Shown here in pieces: positions 53,279-62,519 of a stretch of 64,000 nt of DNA; the stretch's first letter is position 1; each line of letters starts with the position of its first letter. The position numbers and the translations under genes are program-made. The notes below the pieces were generated by a model. It did no database searches, had not been told where the DNA came from, and saw only the letters and a list, made by a program, of their open reading frames with translations. Origin of the DNA: Xanthobacter oligotrophicus (GTDB lineage: Bacteria > Pseudomonadota > Alphaproteobacteria > Rhizobiales > Xanthobacteraceae); NCBI RefSeq assembly GCF_008364685.1, contig NZ_VTTL01000004.1, positions 124,001 through 188,000 of the forward strand, in the 5' to 3' direction.

Positions 53279-54694
53279 TCACCGCTCCGTGAAGGCGCGG
53301 GAGAAGGCATCGGTGACGGGCCGCACCAGATAGCTCAGGACGGAGCGCTCGCCCACATAGAAGGCGACATCCGCGTTCATGCCGGGCACGAGGCGTTGCT
53401 TGAGCTGCGGGGGAATATCGGTGTCGGCCACCGCCACCCGTGCGAGGAAGTAGGGCTGGCGGGTGGCCTCGTCCACCAGCCGGTCGCGGGAGACGGTCTT
53501 GAGCTTGCCCATCACCATGGGCGTGGTGCGGTCGTGGAAGGCGGGGAAGCGCACCTCCACCGTGGCGTCCTTCCCCAGCCGGTCGATGTCCTGCACCGGC
53601 ACCTGGGCGTCCACCACCAAAGGCTCGTCCAGGGGCACGATCTCCAGCAGCGTGTCGCCGGCCCGCGCCACCGCGCCGACGGTGTAGGCGCGGGCGTTGA
53701 TGTTCTGCACCGTGCCGGCGCGCGGGGCGCGGATGTCGATGCGCCCGAGCACGTTGCCGGTCACCCGCACCTTCTCGGTCAGCTCGGCGATCCTCTGGCG
53801 CGCCTCCAGCAATTGCTTGCCGATGTCCTCGGCGCGCTGCTGGCGCAGCTGGGAGACCTGCATGGTGAGCTCGCCGATGGAGCCGCGCACCTTGGCGGTG
53901 TCGGCGGTGTTGCGGCCGACCACGCCTTCCAGCCGCGCTTTCTCCCGCTCGATCTGGGAGACGCGGGACTTGTTCACCAGCCGCTTCTGCTCCAGCTGGC
54001 GTAGGGAATCCAGCTCGTCGTCGATGAACATCAACTGCTGCTCGGCGGAAAGCCGTTCCTGGGCGAGGCCCTCGATCTCGTGGCCGGACTGCACGGCGCG
54101 GTTTTCCAGGATGCCGGTCTGGCTCTTGAAGGCGGCGCGCCGGTCGCGGAACTGGGTGAGCTGGTCGGCCATGGCGTCGCGCACCACGGGATGGCCGGAA
54201 TTAGCGAGGAGATCGTCGGGAAAGGCGATCTCCTCCCGGTCGTCCCGCTCGGCCACCAGCCGCGCCTCCAGTGCGAGAGCGGCGCGCAGCTGGGCCAGGG
54301 CGGCGTCGTCGCTGGCCTTGGACTGGGTCGGGTCGAGGCGGAACAGCACCTGGTCCTTCACCACATCCTCGCCTTCCTTGACGAGGATTTCCGCGACGAT
54401 GCCGCCTTCCAGGTGCTGCACCACCTGCCGCTTGCTTTCCACCGCCACCACGCCGGGGGCGATGACGGCGCTGTCCACCCGCGCCAGCGCCGCCCAGCCG
54501 CTGACACCGAGGAAGGTGAAGGCGATGATGGCGTAGCCGACGCGCACCATGGCGTTGTAGTCGCCCGAGGGCGGCGGGGGCCCACCTGGTGTGGCCGCAG
54601 GGACCGGTGCGGCCGGCGGCGCGCCGGTGGCAGCACCCATGTCCGGTCCGGCCAGTGCGGCGCGGGGGCTGAACCAGCCTTCAAGAAACCGCAT
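53279..54694 (-). CDS. HlyD-family type I secretion periplasmic adaptor
   Basis: A 471-residue membrane-fusion protein. A Pro/Gly-rich N-terminal arm, one membrane span (VGYAIIAFTFLGVSGWAALA), a biotinyl-lipoyl-like half (HLEGGIVAEILVKEGEDVVK), a long coiled coil (about residues 140-280) and a beta-barrel (VVDAQVPVQDIDRLGKDATV) follow the HlyD/PrtE order. It bridges the ABC exporter to TolC. The ATG at 54694 has GGAGG seven bases upstream; it overlaps the ABC gene's end by 14 bases. No TolC gene is in the window. Confidence 0.93.
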   Translation of the reverse strand: MRFLEGWFSPRAALAGPDMGAATGAPPAAPVPAATPGGPPPPSGDYNAMVRVGYAIIAFTFLGVSGWAALARVDSAVIAPGVVAVESKRQVVQHLEGGIVAEILVKEGEDVVKDQVLFRLDPTQSKASDDAALAQLRAALALEARLVAERDDREEIAFPDDLLANSGHPVVRDAMADQLTQFRDRRAAFKSQTGILENRAVQSGHEIEGLAQERLSAEQQLMFIDDELDSLRQLEQKRLVNKSRVSQIEREKARLEGVVGRNTADTAKVRGSIGELTMQVSQLRQQRAEDIGKQLLEARQRIAELTEKVRVTGNVLGRIDIRAPRAGTVQNINARAYTVGAVARAGDTLLEIVPLDEPLVVDAQVPVQDIDRLGKDATVEVRFPAFHDRTTPMVMGKLKTVSRDRLVDEATRQPYFLARVAVADTDIPPQLKQRLVPGMNADVAFYVGERSVLSYLVRPVTDAFSRAFTER

Positions 54695-56588
54695 GGCCAT
54701 CCTCCATCGCCGGGGGCCTGGGGGCGCCGGGCGCATTGGGCGCGATTTCGCCCGCCGCCGCCCCGCCGGGAACGCTCGCCAGCGGCGGGCGGGTGCGGAT
54801 CACCTGAGGCCCGGGCTGGGGCATGGGCTGGGCGGCCGGGTGGCCCATGGGATGGGCGCCGGACGGCCCCCCCGGCTGGGGGCTGCCGCCCGTCATGCGC
54901 TTGAGCATTTCGTCGCGCGGGCCGAACGCCTGGGGCGTGCCGTCCGCGAGCGCGAGGATCAGGTCGCACTGGCCGAGCACCGCCGGGCGGTGGGTCACGA
55001 TCACCACCGTGCGTTCCGCCGCCTTGAGCTGGCGCAGCGCCTCGGCGAGCGCGACCTCGCCCGGCGGGTCGAGGCTGGAATTGGGCTCGTCGAGCACGAT
55101 CAAGGCCGGCAGGCCGAACACCGCCCGCGCCAGCCCGATGCGCTGGCGCTGCCCGCCCGAGAGGGCGACGCCGCCCTCGCCGATCTGGGTATTGTAGCCC
55201 TGCGGCATGTGCTGGATCAGGTCGTGCACGCCGGCAAGGCGGGCGGCGGCCACCACCTCGCTGTCGTGGACCTCGCCGAAGCGGGCGATATTCTCGGCGA
55301 TGGTGCCGGAGAAAAGCTCCACGTCCTGCGGCAGATAGCCGATGGCGCGGCCAAGCTGGGCCTCGTCCCAGTGGCCCAGCTCCGAGCCGTCGAGCCGCAC
55401 GCAGCCGGCGACCGCCGGCCACACCCCCACCAGGGCGCGCGCCAGGCTCGACTTGCCGGCCGCGGTGGGGCCGACGATGCCGAGCCCGGTGCCCGCCGGC
55501 AGGCGGAACGACACGTTGCGCAGCACCGGCACCTCGCGGCCGGGTGCGCGCACGAACAGGTTCTCCACCGCGATCTCGCCGCGCGGCTCCGGCAGGCGAA
55601 GGCGCCGGCCGGGATCGGGCGCCTCGGCAAGCAGCTGCTGGATGCGAGCGTGGGCGGTGCGCACGTTCACCACCGACTTCCAGTTGCTCACCGCCAGCTC
55701 GATGGGCTGGATGCAGCGCCCCACCAGGATCGAGCCGGCGATGATCATGCCGGGGGAAATCTCCTTGTGGATGGCCAGATAGGCCCCGAGCCCGAGCACC
55801 ACGCTCTGCACCAGGGCGCGGTTGAACTTGGTGAGGGCCACCAGGATGGTGCCGCGATCGCCGGCCCGGCCCTGCCAGCCCAGCGCCTGCTCGCGCATGG
55901 CGCCCCAGCGCCGGCGCAGCTCGGGGGCCATGCCCATGGCCTGCAGCACCTCGGCATTGCGCAGGGTCGCCGTCGCCAGGGTGCTGGCGGTGATGCTGGC
56001 GCGGTTCGAGGCGGAGAGGCTGGGCTGGGTGGCCCGGTTGTTGAGCACCGCGAGGGCGCCGGAGAGCAGCGCGCTGCCCAGCGCCAGATAGCCGTAATAG
56101 GGATGCAGCAGGGTGGCGCAGATGGCGTAGATGGGCATCCACGGCAGGTCGCACAGTGCGGTGAGGGCGGGGCCAGCGAAGAAGTCGCGCACCGTGTCCA
56201 GGTCCCGCAGGGTCTGGGTCTGGCCGGAGCTGCGGTCGCGCACCGCGGTGCGCTGGATGGCGTCGAACACCGGCACGTGGACCTTGGCGTCGAAGGCGAA
56301 GCCGGCCCGCTCCAGCACCCGCGTGCGCAGCGCTTCCAGCGCCGACCACACCACGTAGAGGAAGGCGGTGATGAGGGTGAGCAGGATCAGCGTCTCGATG
56401 CTGCGGGACGACAGCACGCGGTCGTAGACCTGCATCATGTAGATCGAGCCGTTGAGGCCCAGGAGGTTGATGAAGAAGCTGAAGACGATCACGGCGACGA
56501 AGGCGGGGCGGATGGCCCGCAGGGCCTGATCGAGCGCGGTCGGCTTGTGCGCGGGGGAAGGCCCCCGGTGGCCGGGCGAAAGGCTCAT
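54681..56588 (-). CDS. type I secretion ABC transporter permease/ATPase (PrtD type)
   Basis: A 635-residue fusion of a six-helix ABC membrane domain (about residues 25-300) and an ATPase domain with Walker A GPTAAGKSSLA, signature LSGGQRQRIGLARAVFG and Walker B LIVLDEPNSS. It lacks the N-terminal C39 peptidase-like domain, which marks the PrtD/AprD branch exporting RTX-type or lipase proteins. After the ATPase comes a disordered 75-residue tail rich in Pro, Gly, His and Met (SGAHPMGHPAAQPMPQPGPQ), not usual in PrtD. It overlaps the HlyD-type gene by 14 bases. Confidence 0.92.
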   Translation of the reverse strand: MSLSPGHRGPSPAHKPTALDQALRAIRPAFVAVIVFSFFINLLGLNGSIYMMQVYDRVLSSRSIETLILLTLITAFLYVVWSALEALRTRVLERAGFAFDAKVHVPVFDAIQRTAVRDRSSGQTQTLRDLDTVRDFFAGPALTALCDLPWMPIYAICATLLHPYYGYLALGSALLSGALAVLNNRATQPSLSASNRASITASTLATATLRNAEVLQAMGMAPELRRRWGAMREQALGWQGRAGDRGTILVALTKFNRALVQSVVLGLGAYLAIHKEISPGMIIAGSILVGRCIQPIELAVSNWKSVVNVRTAHARIQQLLAEAPDPGRRLRLPEPRGEIAVENLFVRAPGREVPVLRNVSFRLPAGTGLGIVGPTAAGKSSLARALVGVWPAVAGCVRLDGSELGHWDEAQLGRAIGYLPQDVELFSGTIAENIARFGEVHDSEVVAAARLAGVHDLIQHMPQGYNTQIGEGGVALSGGQRQRIGLARAVFGLPALIVLDEPNSSLDPPGEVALAEALRQLKAAERTVVIVTHRPAVLGQCDLILALADGTPQAFGPRDEMLKRMTGGSPQPGGPSGAHPMGHPAAQPMPQPGPQVIRTRPPLASVPGGAAAGEIAPNAPGAPRPPAMEDGHAVS

Positions 56589-57012
56589 GAAACATCCTCG
56601 GCGCGGGTCCGGCTGCGGCCCCGCAAGGCGCTGGCCGCTCGATGCCGCAGCAGCGGCGCGCGCATTGAGATCAGTGTGTCCTTACGGCGAAGCGACGGCC
56701 CGCATCGGCCATGGCGCGGGCACCGGTGGTGCCCCGCTCACTCGCCATGACGCAGGGTGATGGAAAAAAGCCGGTGGTCGCCCGGGGTCACCCCCAGGCC
56801 TGCGAATAGAGGTCATGGCCCCGACGCCTCCCGTTTCGACGGTATGACGATGCATTCCCGCCGCCGCAGATCAAGCCCCAAACCGGGGTTGCAGTGGCGC
56901 AATTGGAAGCAGCCGGCCGAAAATCGCGCTTTATTGGCACATGCTTACGCTGCGCGACAACCTGGGCGCGAAATTCTTGCCGGAAACATGTGATGGCGGT
57001 CGGTGACTTGGT
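56589..57012. other. intergenic region upstream of the type I secretion genes
   Basis: About 420 bases between tetR (3' end) and the secretion ATPase start. The part near 56880-57010 is richer in A and T than its surroundings and may hold a promoter. No coding frame or hairpin stands out; no secreted substrate gene is encoded here. Confidence 0.4.
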
Positions 57013-57690
57013 CTAATTTCGCGAAATGCCATAGGCGGCGAGGAAGACTCGCACCGCCCCATCGACGGTTTTGGCGATCTCGTCGGGGCTCGGCTGCTGG
57101 CCGGTGCCGAACATCAGGCCCTTCACCAGGTTGCCCTGGCAGAGGTTGAAGAACTGGAACGCCGCCATCTCGCGGTCGTCCACCTTCAGGTGGCCAAGCT
57201 CGGTTTGCCGGCCGAGGAGCTCGGCCAGGCGTCGGCCGCCGTGGCAGGGGCCGGTCTCGAAGAAGGTACGACCCACCGCCGGGAATTTCTCCGCCGCGCC
57301 GATGACCATGCGGATGAGGCGGATGTGGTCGGGCTGCACCATCATGGTCATGAAGGTCATGCCGATGCGCTTCAGCAGGCTTTCCACGTCCTTGTCATCG
57401 GGATCGAACTCGAACAGGCGCTCTGCGGACTTGCGGCGGTCGGTTTCCACCAGCGCCTGGAACAGCTCTTCCTTGCTGGAGAAGTAGACGTAGATGGTGG
57501 CCTTGGAGACTTGGCTGGCGCGGGCGATCTCGTCCATGCTGGCGCCGTCGAAGCCCTTGTCGAAGAACACCCGCCGGGCACCGTCGATGATGTCGCGGTG
57601 CTTGCCGGCCTCGGGCACGGCGGTTTGGGGCACGGCGGGTTCGGGTGCCACCTTCATTTCCGGCGCGGCGCCCTTCATGGGATGCCTCAT
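57013..57690 (-). CDS. TetR-family regulator, divergent from EmrAB-type pump
   Basis: A 225-residue TetR repressor. The helix-turn-helix is MDEIARASQVSKATIYVYFS at about residues 52-71, after a 30-residue Pro/Ala-rich arm; the helical C-terminal domain resembles AcrR-type pump regulators (TetR_C_7 type). It is transcribed away from the emrA-like gene across 147 bases holding two copies of a 15-base palindrome, the classic layout of a drug-pump repressor that also controls itself. The ATG at 57690 has AAGGG upstream. Confidence 0.92.
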   Translation of the reverse strand: MRHPMKGAAPEMKVAPEPAVPQTAVPEAGKHRDIIDGARRVFFDKGFDGASMDEIARASQVSKATIYVYFSSKEELFQALVETDRRKSAERLFEFDPDDKDVESLLKRIGMTFMTMMVQPDHIRLIRMVIGAAEKFPAVGRTFFETGPCHGGRRLAELLGRQTELGHLKVDDREMAAFQFFNLCQGNLVKGLMFGTGQQPSPDEIAKTVDGAVRVFLAAYGISRN

Positions 57691-57748
57691 CTTGACCCTT
57701 CCTGACAGACCCCCTGCATAGGAGCGGCGGGGCGCGCTGTCAAAATGT

Positions 57749-57776
57749 TTGACTGAACGGTTCAGTTCAATATACT
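57749..57776 (+). promoter_or_regulatory. probable promoter of the emrAB-like operon
   Basis: TTGACT at 57749-57754 and TATACT at 57771-57776 are 16 bases apart, near-consensus for sigma-70. The first palindrome lies between them, so a bound TetR protein would block polymerase. Confidence 0.7.
57752..57766. promoter_or_regulatory. TetR operator 1
   Basis: ACTGAACGGTTCAGT is a perfect palindrome of two seven-base arms around a single central base. It overlaps the -35 element and spacer of the forward promoter. Its centre is 40 bases from operator 2. Confidence 0.8.
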
Positions 57777-57791
57777 CCCTCCAGATACTGA

Positions 57792-57806
57792 ACTGAACCG
57801 TTCAGT
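57792..57806. promoter_or_regulatory. TetR operator 2
   Basis: ACTGAACCGTTCAGT is the reverse complement of operator 1, the same palindrome with the central base swapped. It lies downstream of the expected start of the emrA-like transcript and upstream of its GTG. Confidence 0.8.
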
Positions 57807-57837
57807 TGGAATTTTTCGCGCCAGCCGGAGGGCGACC

Positions 57838-59055
57838 GTGACACAGGCGAACAGAATCGAACCGGCCGCGCAGGACGCGGCCCCAAACACGCCCGCATCC
57901 GCGTCGCCCGCCGCCGGCGTGACCGTGCTGAAGCGGCCCGGAGCCGCGCCCGGCGCTGAGCCCCTCACGGACGCACCCGCATCGGCCCCGGCGGGCGAGG
58001 CGGCGCCCCCGAAGAAGCGTTCGGTGAAGCCGTTCGTCTTCGGCGGCCTGCTGGTGGCGCTGGTGGCGGGCGGCGGCTGGTATGGCACGCACTGGTGGCA
58101 GGTGGGCCGCTTCGAGGTCTCCACCGACGACGCCTATGTGGCTGCCGACACCTCCATCCTCGCCGCCAAGGTCGGCGGCTACGTGAAGAGCGTGGACGTG
58201 GTCGCCAACCAGTGGGTCAAGGCCGGCGACGTGATCGCGCGCATCGACGATGGCGACTACACCCTCGCCCTGCGCGCCGCGCAGGACAAGATCGCCACCC
58301 AGGAGGCGGCCCTGTCGCGCTTCGACGAGCAGGAGAAGGCAGCCGAGGCTGCCGTCGCCCAGGCGCGGGCGCAGCTTGTGGCCACCCAGGCGGACCTGCA
58401 GCGCACGCAGCTCGAATTCGACCGGCAGAACAAGCTTGCCAGCTCCCATTTCGCCAGCCAGTCGGTGCTCGACAATGCCCGCGCCGACCGCGACAAGGCG
58501 CAGGCGAATGTGGCTGCGGGACAGGCCGCCGTCGCCTCCGCCGAGGCTGCGGTGGCGGTGCTCAAGGCCCAGCGCACCGAGGCCGCGCGCGTGCTCGACC
58601 AGTACCGCACTGCCCGCGACCAGGCCCAGCGCGACCTCGATTTCACCGTGGTGCGTGCGCCCATCGACGGGGTGGTGGGCAACCGCGCGGTGCAGGTGGG
58701 CCAGCTGGTGCAGGCCGGTACCCGCCTTGCCGCCGTGGTGCCGCTGGCCGGCGTCTATGTGGACGCCAATTTCAAGGAAACCCAGCTCGGCCGCCTGCAT
58801 CAGGGCCAGAGGGTGCGGGTCTCGGTGGATGCCTATCCGGACCGGGATTTCGTCGGCACGGTCATGAGCGTGTCCCCGGCGTCCGGCTCGGTGTTCAGCC
58901 TGCTGCCGCCGGAGAATGCCACCGGCAACTTCACCAAGATCGTGCAGCGCGTTCCCGTGCGCATCGGCTTCGAGGCCGGCGCGCTCGAAGGGCGCAACCT
59001 GCGGCCCGGCATGTCGGTGACCGCCGTGGTCGACACCCGCGCCGACGCCTCCTGA
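57838..59055 (+). CDS. EmrA/HlyD-type membrane-fusion protein of drug efflux pump
   Basis: A 405-residue periplasmic adaptor. An unstructured Pro/Ala N-terminal arm, one membrane span (VFGGLLVALVAGGGWYGTHW), the lipoyl segment TDDAYVAADTSILAAKVGGY, a coiled-coil hairpin (about residues 155-265) and TVVRAPIDGVVGNRAVQVGQ give the EmrA pattern. It links an inner-membrane MFS pump to a TolC-type channel. GTG 57838 has GGAGG six bases upstream. Two operators and a promoter precede it. The emrB-like gene follows. Confidence 0.92.
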   Translation: MTQANRIEPAAQDAAPNTPASASPAAGVTVLKRPGAAPGAEPLTDAPASAPAGEAAPPKKRSVKPFVFGGLLVALVAGGGWYGTHWWQVGRFEVSTDDAYVAADTSILAAKVGGYVKSVDVVANQWVKAGDVIARIDDGDYTLALRAAQDKIATQEAALSRFDEQEKAAEAAVAQARAQLVATQADLQRTQLEFDRQNKLASSHFASQSVLDNARADRDKAQANVAAGQAAVASAEAAVAVLKAQRTEAARVLDQYRTARDQAQRDLDFTVVRAPIDGVVGNRAVQVGQLVQAGTRLAAVVPLAGVYVDANFKETQLGRLHQGQRVRVSVDAYPDRDFVGTVMSVSPASGSVFSLLPPENATGNFTKIVQRVPVRIGFEAGALEGRNLRPGMSVTAVVDTRADAS

Positions 59056-59087
59056 GCGTCGGCCGTTCGGGCCCAAGGACGAACACC

Positions 59088-60686
59088 ATGTCCACCACCA
59101 TAACCCAAGGCACGCCTATCGCCCCGCCCCGCGCACCCGCCGCCGCGCCGGGTGTCGAGGGGCGGCGCATGTTCGCCTTCCTGTGCATGGTGTTCGGCAT
59201 GTTTATGGCGATCCTGGATATCCAGATCGTCTCCGCCTCGTTGTCCGAGATCCAGGCCGGGCTTGCCGCCTCCTCCGACGAAATCTCCTGGGTGCAGACC
59301 AGCTACCTCATCGCCGAGGTGGTGATGATCCCGCTGTCGGGCTTCCTGTCGCGGGCGCTGTCCACGCGCTGGCTGTTCGCGGCCTCGGCGGCGGGCTTCA
59401 CCTTCATGAGCTTCATGTGCGCGACGGCCACGAGCATCGAGCAGATGATCGCCTATCGCGCGCTCCAGGGCTTCCTTGGCGGCGGCATGATCCCCACCGT
59501 GTTCGCGGCGGCCTATTCGGTATTCCCGAAGGAGAAACAGCCCATCGTGGCGCCCATGATCGGCCTTGTGGCGACCCTGGCGCCCACCATCGGGCCCACC
59601 GTGGGCGGCTATCTCACCGACCTGTTCTCCTGGCACTGGCTGTTTCTGGTGAACGTGGTGCCGGGCATCGCGGTGGTGATCGCGTCGGTGACGCTGATCG
59701 ACTTCGACGAGCCGGATTTCGCCCTGCTGGACCGCTTCGACTGGTGGGGCCTTTTGTTCATGGCCGGCTTCCTCGGCAGCCTGGAATTCGTGCTGGAGGA
59801 AGGCCCGACAAACGACTGGTTCGAGGACACCTACATCTCGGTCTTCGCCCTCGTGTGCGGCGTCTCGGCCATGGCCTTCTTCGCGCGCGTGCTGATGGCG
59901 AAGGAACCGGTGGTGGATATCCGCGCCTTCGTGAACCGCAATTTCGCCATCGGCTCGGCCTTCAGCTTCGTGCTGGGCATCGGGCTCTATGGCCTCACCT
60001 ATCTCTATCCCGTGTATCTTGGCCGGGTGCGGGGCTATTCGGCGCTCCAGATCGGCGAGACCATGTTCGTCACCGGCGTGTTCATGTTCGTGAGCGCGCC
60101 CATCGCCGGGCGGCTGATGACGCGGCTCGATCCCCGCATCATGATCGGCGTTGCCTTCGCCGGCTTCGCGCTGGGCACGTGGTGGATCACCTTCATCACC
60201 AAGGACTGGGATTTCTGGGAGCTGCTGATCCCGCAGATGCTGCGCGGCACCTCGCTGATGATGGCCATGATCCCCATCAACAACCTGTCGCTGGGTACGC
60301 TGCCGCCGGCGCAGCTGAAGAATGCGTCGGGCCTGTTCAACCTCACCCGCAATCTCGGTGGGGCGGTGGGGCTCGCCCTCATCAACACCGTGCTCAACAA
60401 CCGCTGGGACCTGCACCTCGCCCGCCTGCACGAGAGCGTGGAATGGGGCAATCAGGCCGCGCTGGAGCGGATCGACGGCCTCACCAAGACCTTCGAGGGG
60501 CTCGGCTCCTTGGCCTCCGATGCGGCGCTGAAGCAGATGGCGCTTTTGGTGCGGCGCGAGGCGCTGGTGATGTCGTTCGCCGACGTGTTCTACCTGCTCA
60601 CCTTCGTGTTCCTCGCCCTGGTGGTGGCCGCCCCGCTCATGCGCCGGCCCAAGCCCGGCGGGGCAGGGGGTGGCGGCGGGCATTGA
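59088..60686 (+). CDS. DHA2 (EmrB/QacA) family MFS drug transporter
   Basis: A 532-residue, 14-segment drug:proton antiporter. Motif A equivalent and the DHA2 helix-1 signature FMAILDIQIVSASLSEIQAG, together with SWVQTSYLIAEVVMIPLSGF and APTIGPTVGGYLTDLFSWHW (motif C), identify the EmrB group. A glycine-rich C-terminus follows the last helix. AAGGA lies eight bases before the ATG. It sits 32 bases after the adaptor gene and converges on fccB, whose stop is nine bases beyond its own. Confidence 0.94.
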   Translation: MSTTITQGTPIAPPRAPAAAPGVEGRRMFAFLCMVFGMFMAILDIQIVSASLSEIQAGLAASSDEISWVQTSYLIAEVVMIPLSGFLSRALSTRWLFAASAAGFTFMSFMCATATSIEQMIAYRALQGFLGGGMIPTVFAAAYSVFPKEKQPIVAPMIGLVATLAPTIGPTVGGYLTDLFSWHWLFLVNVVPGIAVVIASVTLIDFDEPDFALLDRFDWWGLLFMAGFLGSLEFVLEEGPTNDWFEDTYISVFALVCGVSAMAFFARVLMAKEPVVDIRAFVNRNFAIGSAFSFVLGIGLYGLTYLYPVYLGRVRGYSALQIGETMFVTGVFMFVSAPIAGRLMTRLDPRIMIGVAFAGFALGTWWITFITKDWDFWELLIPQMLRGTSLMMAMIPINNLSLGTLPPAQLKNASGLFNLTRNLGGAVGLALINTVLNNRWDLHLARLHESVEWGNQAALERIDGLTKTFEGLGSLASDAALKQMALLVRREALVMSFADVFYLLTFVFLALVVAAPLMRRPKPGGAGGGGGH

Positions 60687-60695
60687 GGATCCCCA

Positions 60696-61961
60696 TCACC
60701 CGAAGATGTCGGCGGTGATGGCGGCGTACCAGCCCATGTTCTCATCCTGCGTCGCCCGGCGCAGGGCGGGGGGCTCGCTGGTCTGCGAGATGAAGCCCTC
60801 CACTTCGCGGATCCGGCCGTCGGCGGGGGCATAGCGGCCGCCCACCTTCACCGCGTCGTCGGGGGTGATGAGGCTCCAGCAGGTGTTGGCGTAGCGGGCC
60901 GGGAAGGCGCGCGCGCCGATCAGGTCGGCGCGGACCTTCATGGCCGCGACCTTGGCCTGGCTGTTGGCGGCGAAGGCGGATTTGGGCATGTCGCCGGGAA
61001 TGGCGGCATCGCCGATGACGAAGATCGCCGCATCCATGCGCGAGGCCATGCTGTCGGGATCGATGGGGCACCAGCGCGAGGCATCCGCCAGCCCCGCCTG
61101 CCGGGCGATGGCGCCGGCCATCTGCGCCGGGATGACGTTGACGAGGGCGGCGTCCCGGTAGGTCTCGAAGCCGGTGACCACGGTGGAGGTCTTCGGGTCC
61201 ACCCATTTCAGGCCGTCCGAAATGTCCGGGGCCATCCACTCGATCATGCCGGGATAATTGGCCTCCCAGCCCTCCTGGAACAGGCCCTGCTTGGAGAACT
61301 TCTCCTTGGGATCGACGATGATGATCTTGGCCCGTCCGCGCCCCGTGGTCTTGAGCACATGGGCCATCATGGAGGCGCGCTCATAGGGGCCGGGCGGGCA
61401 GCGGTAGGGGTTGGGCGGGGCGACGATGACGACCAGCCCGCCGTCCGGCACCGCGTCCAGCTTCGCCTTCAGGATCTGGGTCTGGCGCCCCGCCTTCCAG
61501 GCGTGGGGCATGATGTCCTCGGCGTCCCTGCTCCAGCCGGGGACCGAGCCGTAGTCGAGATCGATGCCGGGGGAGAGGATGAGCCGGTCGTAGGGCAGGC
61601 GGCCGCCGCCGGAGAGCACCACCGCGCGCCGGTCGCGGTCGATGGCGGACGCCGCCTCGTGGATGACGCGTACGCCTTCCCGCGCCAGCCCCTCGTAGCC
61701 GTGCAGGAGGCTGTCGAAGCCGCGCAGGCCGCCGAGGAAGAGGTTGGAGTGGAAGCAGGTGACATAGGTGGGGTTCGGCTCCACCAGGGTGACATCGATG
61801 GCGCCGGCGGCATCCTTCGCCACGTAGCGCGCGGCGGTGGCCCCCCCCGGCCCGCCGCCCACCACCACGAGGCGGGGCCGCGCCTGCCCCAGCACGGCCG
61901 GCGCGGCGAGAGTGGCGGCGGCGGTGGCGAGCAGGGTCCGGCGCGAGATTGTCCCGATCAT
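60696..61961 (-). CDS. sulfide dehydrogenase flavoprotein subunit (FccB/SoxF)
   Basis: A 421-residue FAD protein of the flavocytochrome c sulfide dehydrogenase family. A twin-arginine signal (SRRTLLATAAATLAAPAVLG) precedes the FAD-binding VVVGGGPGGATAARYVA. The redox cysteines are Cys188 (YRCPPGPYER) and Cys361 (NTCWSLI), matching the pair that forms the active disulfide in Allochromatium FccB. It oxidises sulfide in the periplasm, passing electrons to a cytochrome c subunit; a small cytochrome gene lies two genes upstream. In Paracoccus the homologue is SoxF. Confidence 0.93.
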   Translation of the reverse strand: MIGTISRRTLLATAAATLAAPAVLGQARPRLVVVGGGPGGATAARYVAKDAAGAIDVTLVEPNPTYVTCFHSNLFLGGLRGFDSLLHGYEGLAREGVRVIHEAASAIDRDRRAVVLSGGGRLPYDRLILSPGIDLDYGSVPGWSRDAEDIMPHAWKAGRQTQILKAKLDAVPDGGLVVIVAPPNPYRCPPGPYERASMMAHVLKTTGRGRAKIIIVDPKEKFSKQGLFQEGWEANYPGMIEWMAPDISDGLKWVDPKTSTVVTGFETYRDAALVNVIPAQMAGAIARQAGLADASRWCPIDPDSMASRMDAAIFVIGDAAIPGDMPKSAFAANSQAKVAAMKVRADLIGARAFPARYANTCWSLITPDDAVKVGGRYAPADGRIREVEGFISQTSEPPALRRATQDENMGWYAAITADIFG

Positions 61962-61966
61962 GGGGG

Positions 61967-62473
61967 TCAGCCCACCTTGAGATAGGCGAAGCCCTTGTTC
62001 TGCAAGGCACCCACCGTGGCCACGCCCGACGGCACGAAGGCGATGTAGGGCGCCTTGCGGGCCCGCTCCTTGTCGATCTTGTTGCGGGCGAAGGTGAAGG
62101 AGCACAGGTAGATCTTCAGCCCGTTCTTGGCGAGGGCGTCGATCTTCTCGGGGAAGCTTGGGTCCAGCGTCTCCTTCTCCCACATGGTGCCGGCGAGGCT
62201 GTCGAGGAAGAACTTCACCCCGCCGGCATGGGCCACCAGTGCCAGCTGGATGGCGAAGGGGTCGGCGCCATAGGCGGCATAATGGTTGGAGATGTTATTC
62301 AGGGTCTGGGCGAAGCGCTCGTGGTCGCCATAGTCGCAATGGTAGAGGCAGGCGGTGTCCGCTTCCTTGGCGATGTCTTTCAGTTCCACGCTCTGGGCGG
62401 CGTGGGCCGCCACCGGAACGGCCCCGGCCAGCGCCAGGGTGCCGAGAAAGGCGCGGCGATCGAATTGCGGCAT
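61967..62473 (-). CDS. DsrE-family protein with Tat signal
   Basis: A 168-residue protein with a twin-arginine-like signal (FDRRAFLGTLALAGAVPVAA) followed by a DsrE/DsrF-like domain: ACLYHCDYGDHERFAQTLNN, FAIQLALVAHAGGVKFFLDS, and LKIYLCSFTFARNKI. Proteins of this fold carry sulfur on a cysteine; Cys44 or the Cys of YLCSFTF could do so. It sits five bases before fccB and is probably periplasmic, unlike the cytoplasmic DsrEFH/TusBCD. This gene is often found in sox loci between the cytochrome and flavoprotein genes. Confidence 0.85.
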   Translation of the reverse strand: MPQFDRRAFLGTLALAGAVPVAAHAAQSVELKDIAKEADTACLYHCDYGDHERFAQTLNNISNHYAAYGADPFAIQLALVAHAGGVKFFLDSLAGTMWEKETLDPSFPEKIDALAKNGLKIYLCSFTFARNKIDKERARKAPYIAFVPSGVATVGALQNKGFAYLKVG

Positions 62474-62519
62474 GGTTTCCTCCCGGGCCCGGACTTTTGC
62501 CGAGCTTATGGATGACCCG

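Noticed and set aside
54591-56750. A 719-codon + strand frame opposite the type I secretion ATPase
   Set aside because: His/Arg/Gly-rich shadow with no domain; the ABC transporter on the minus strand has all motifs.
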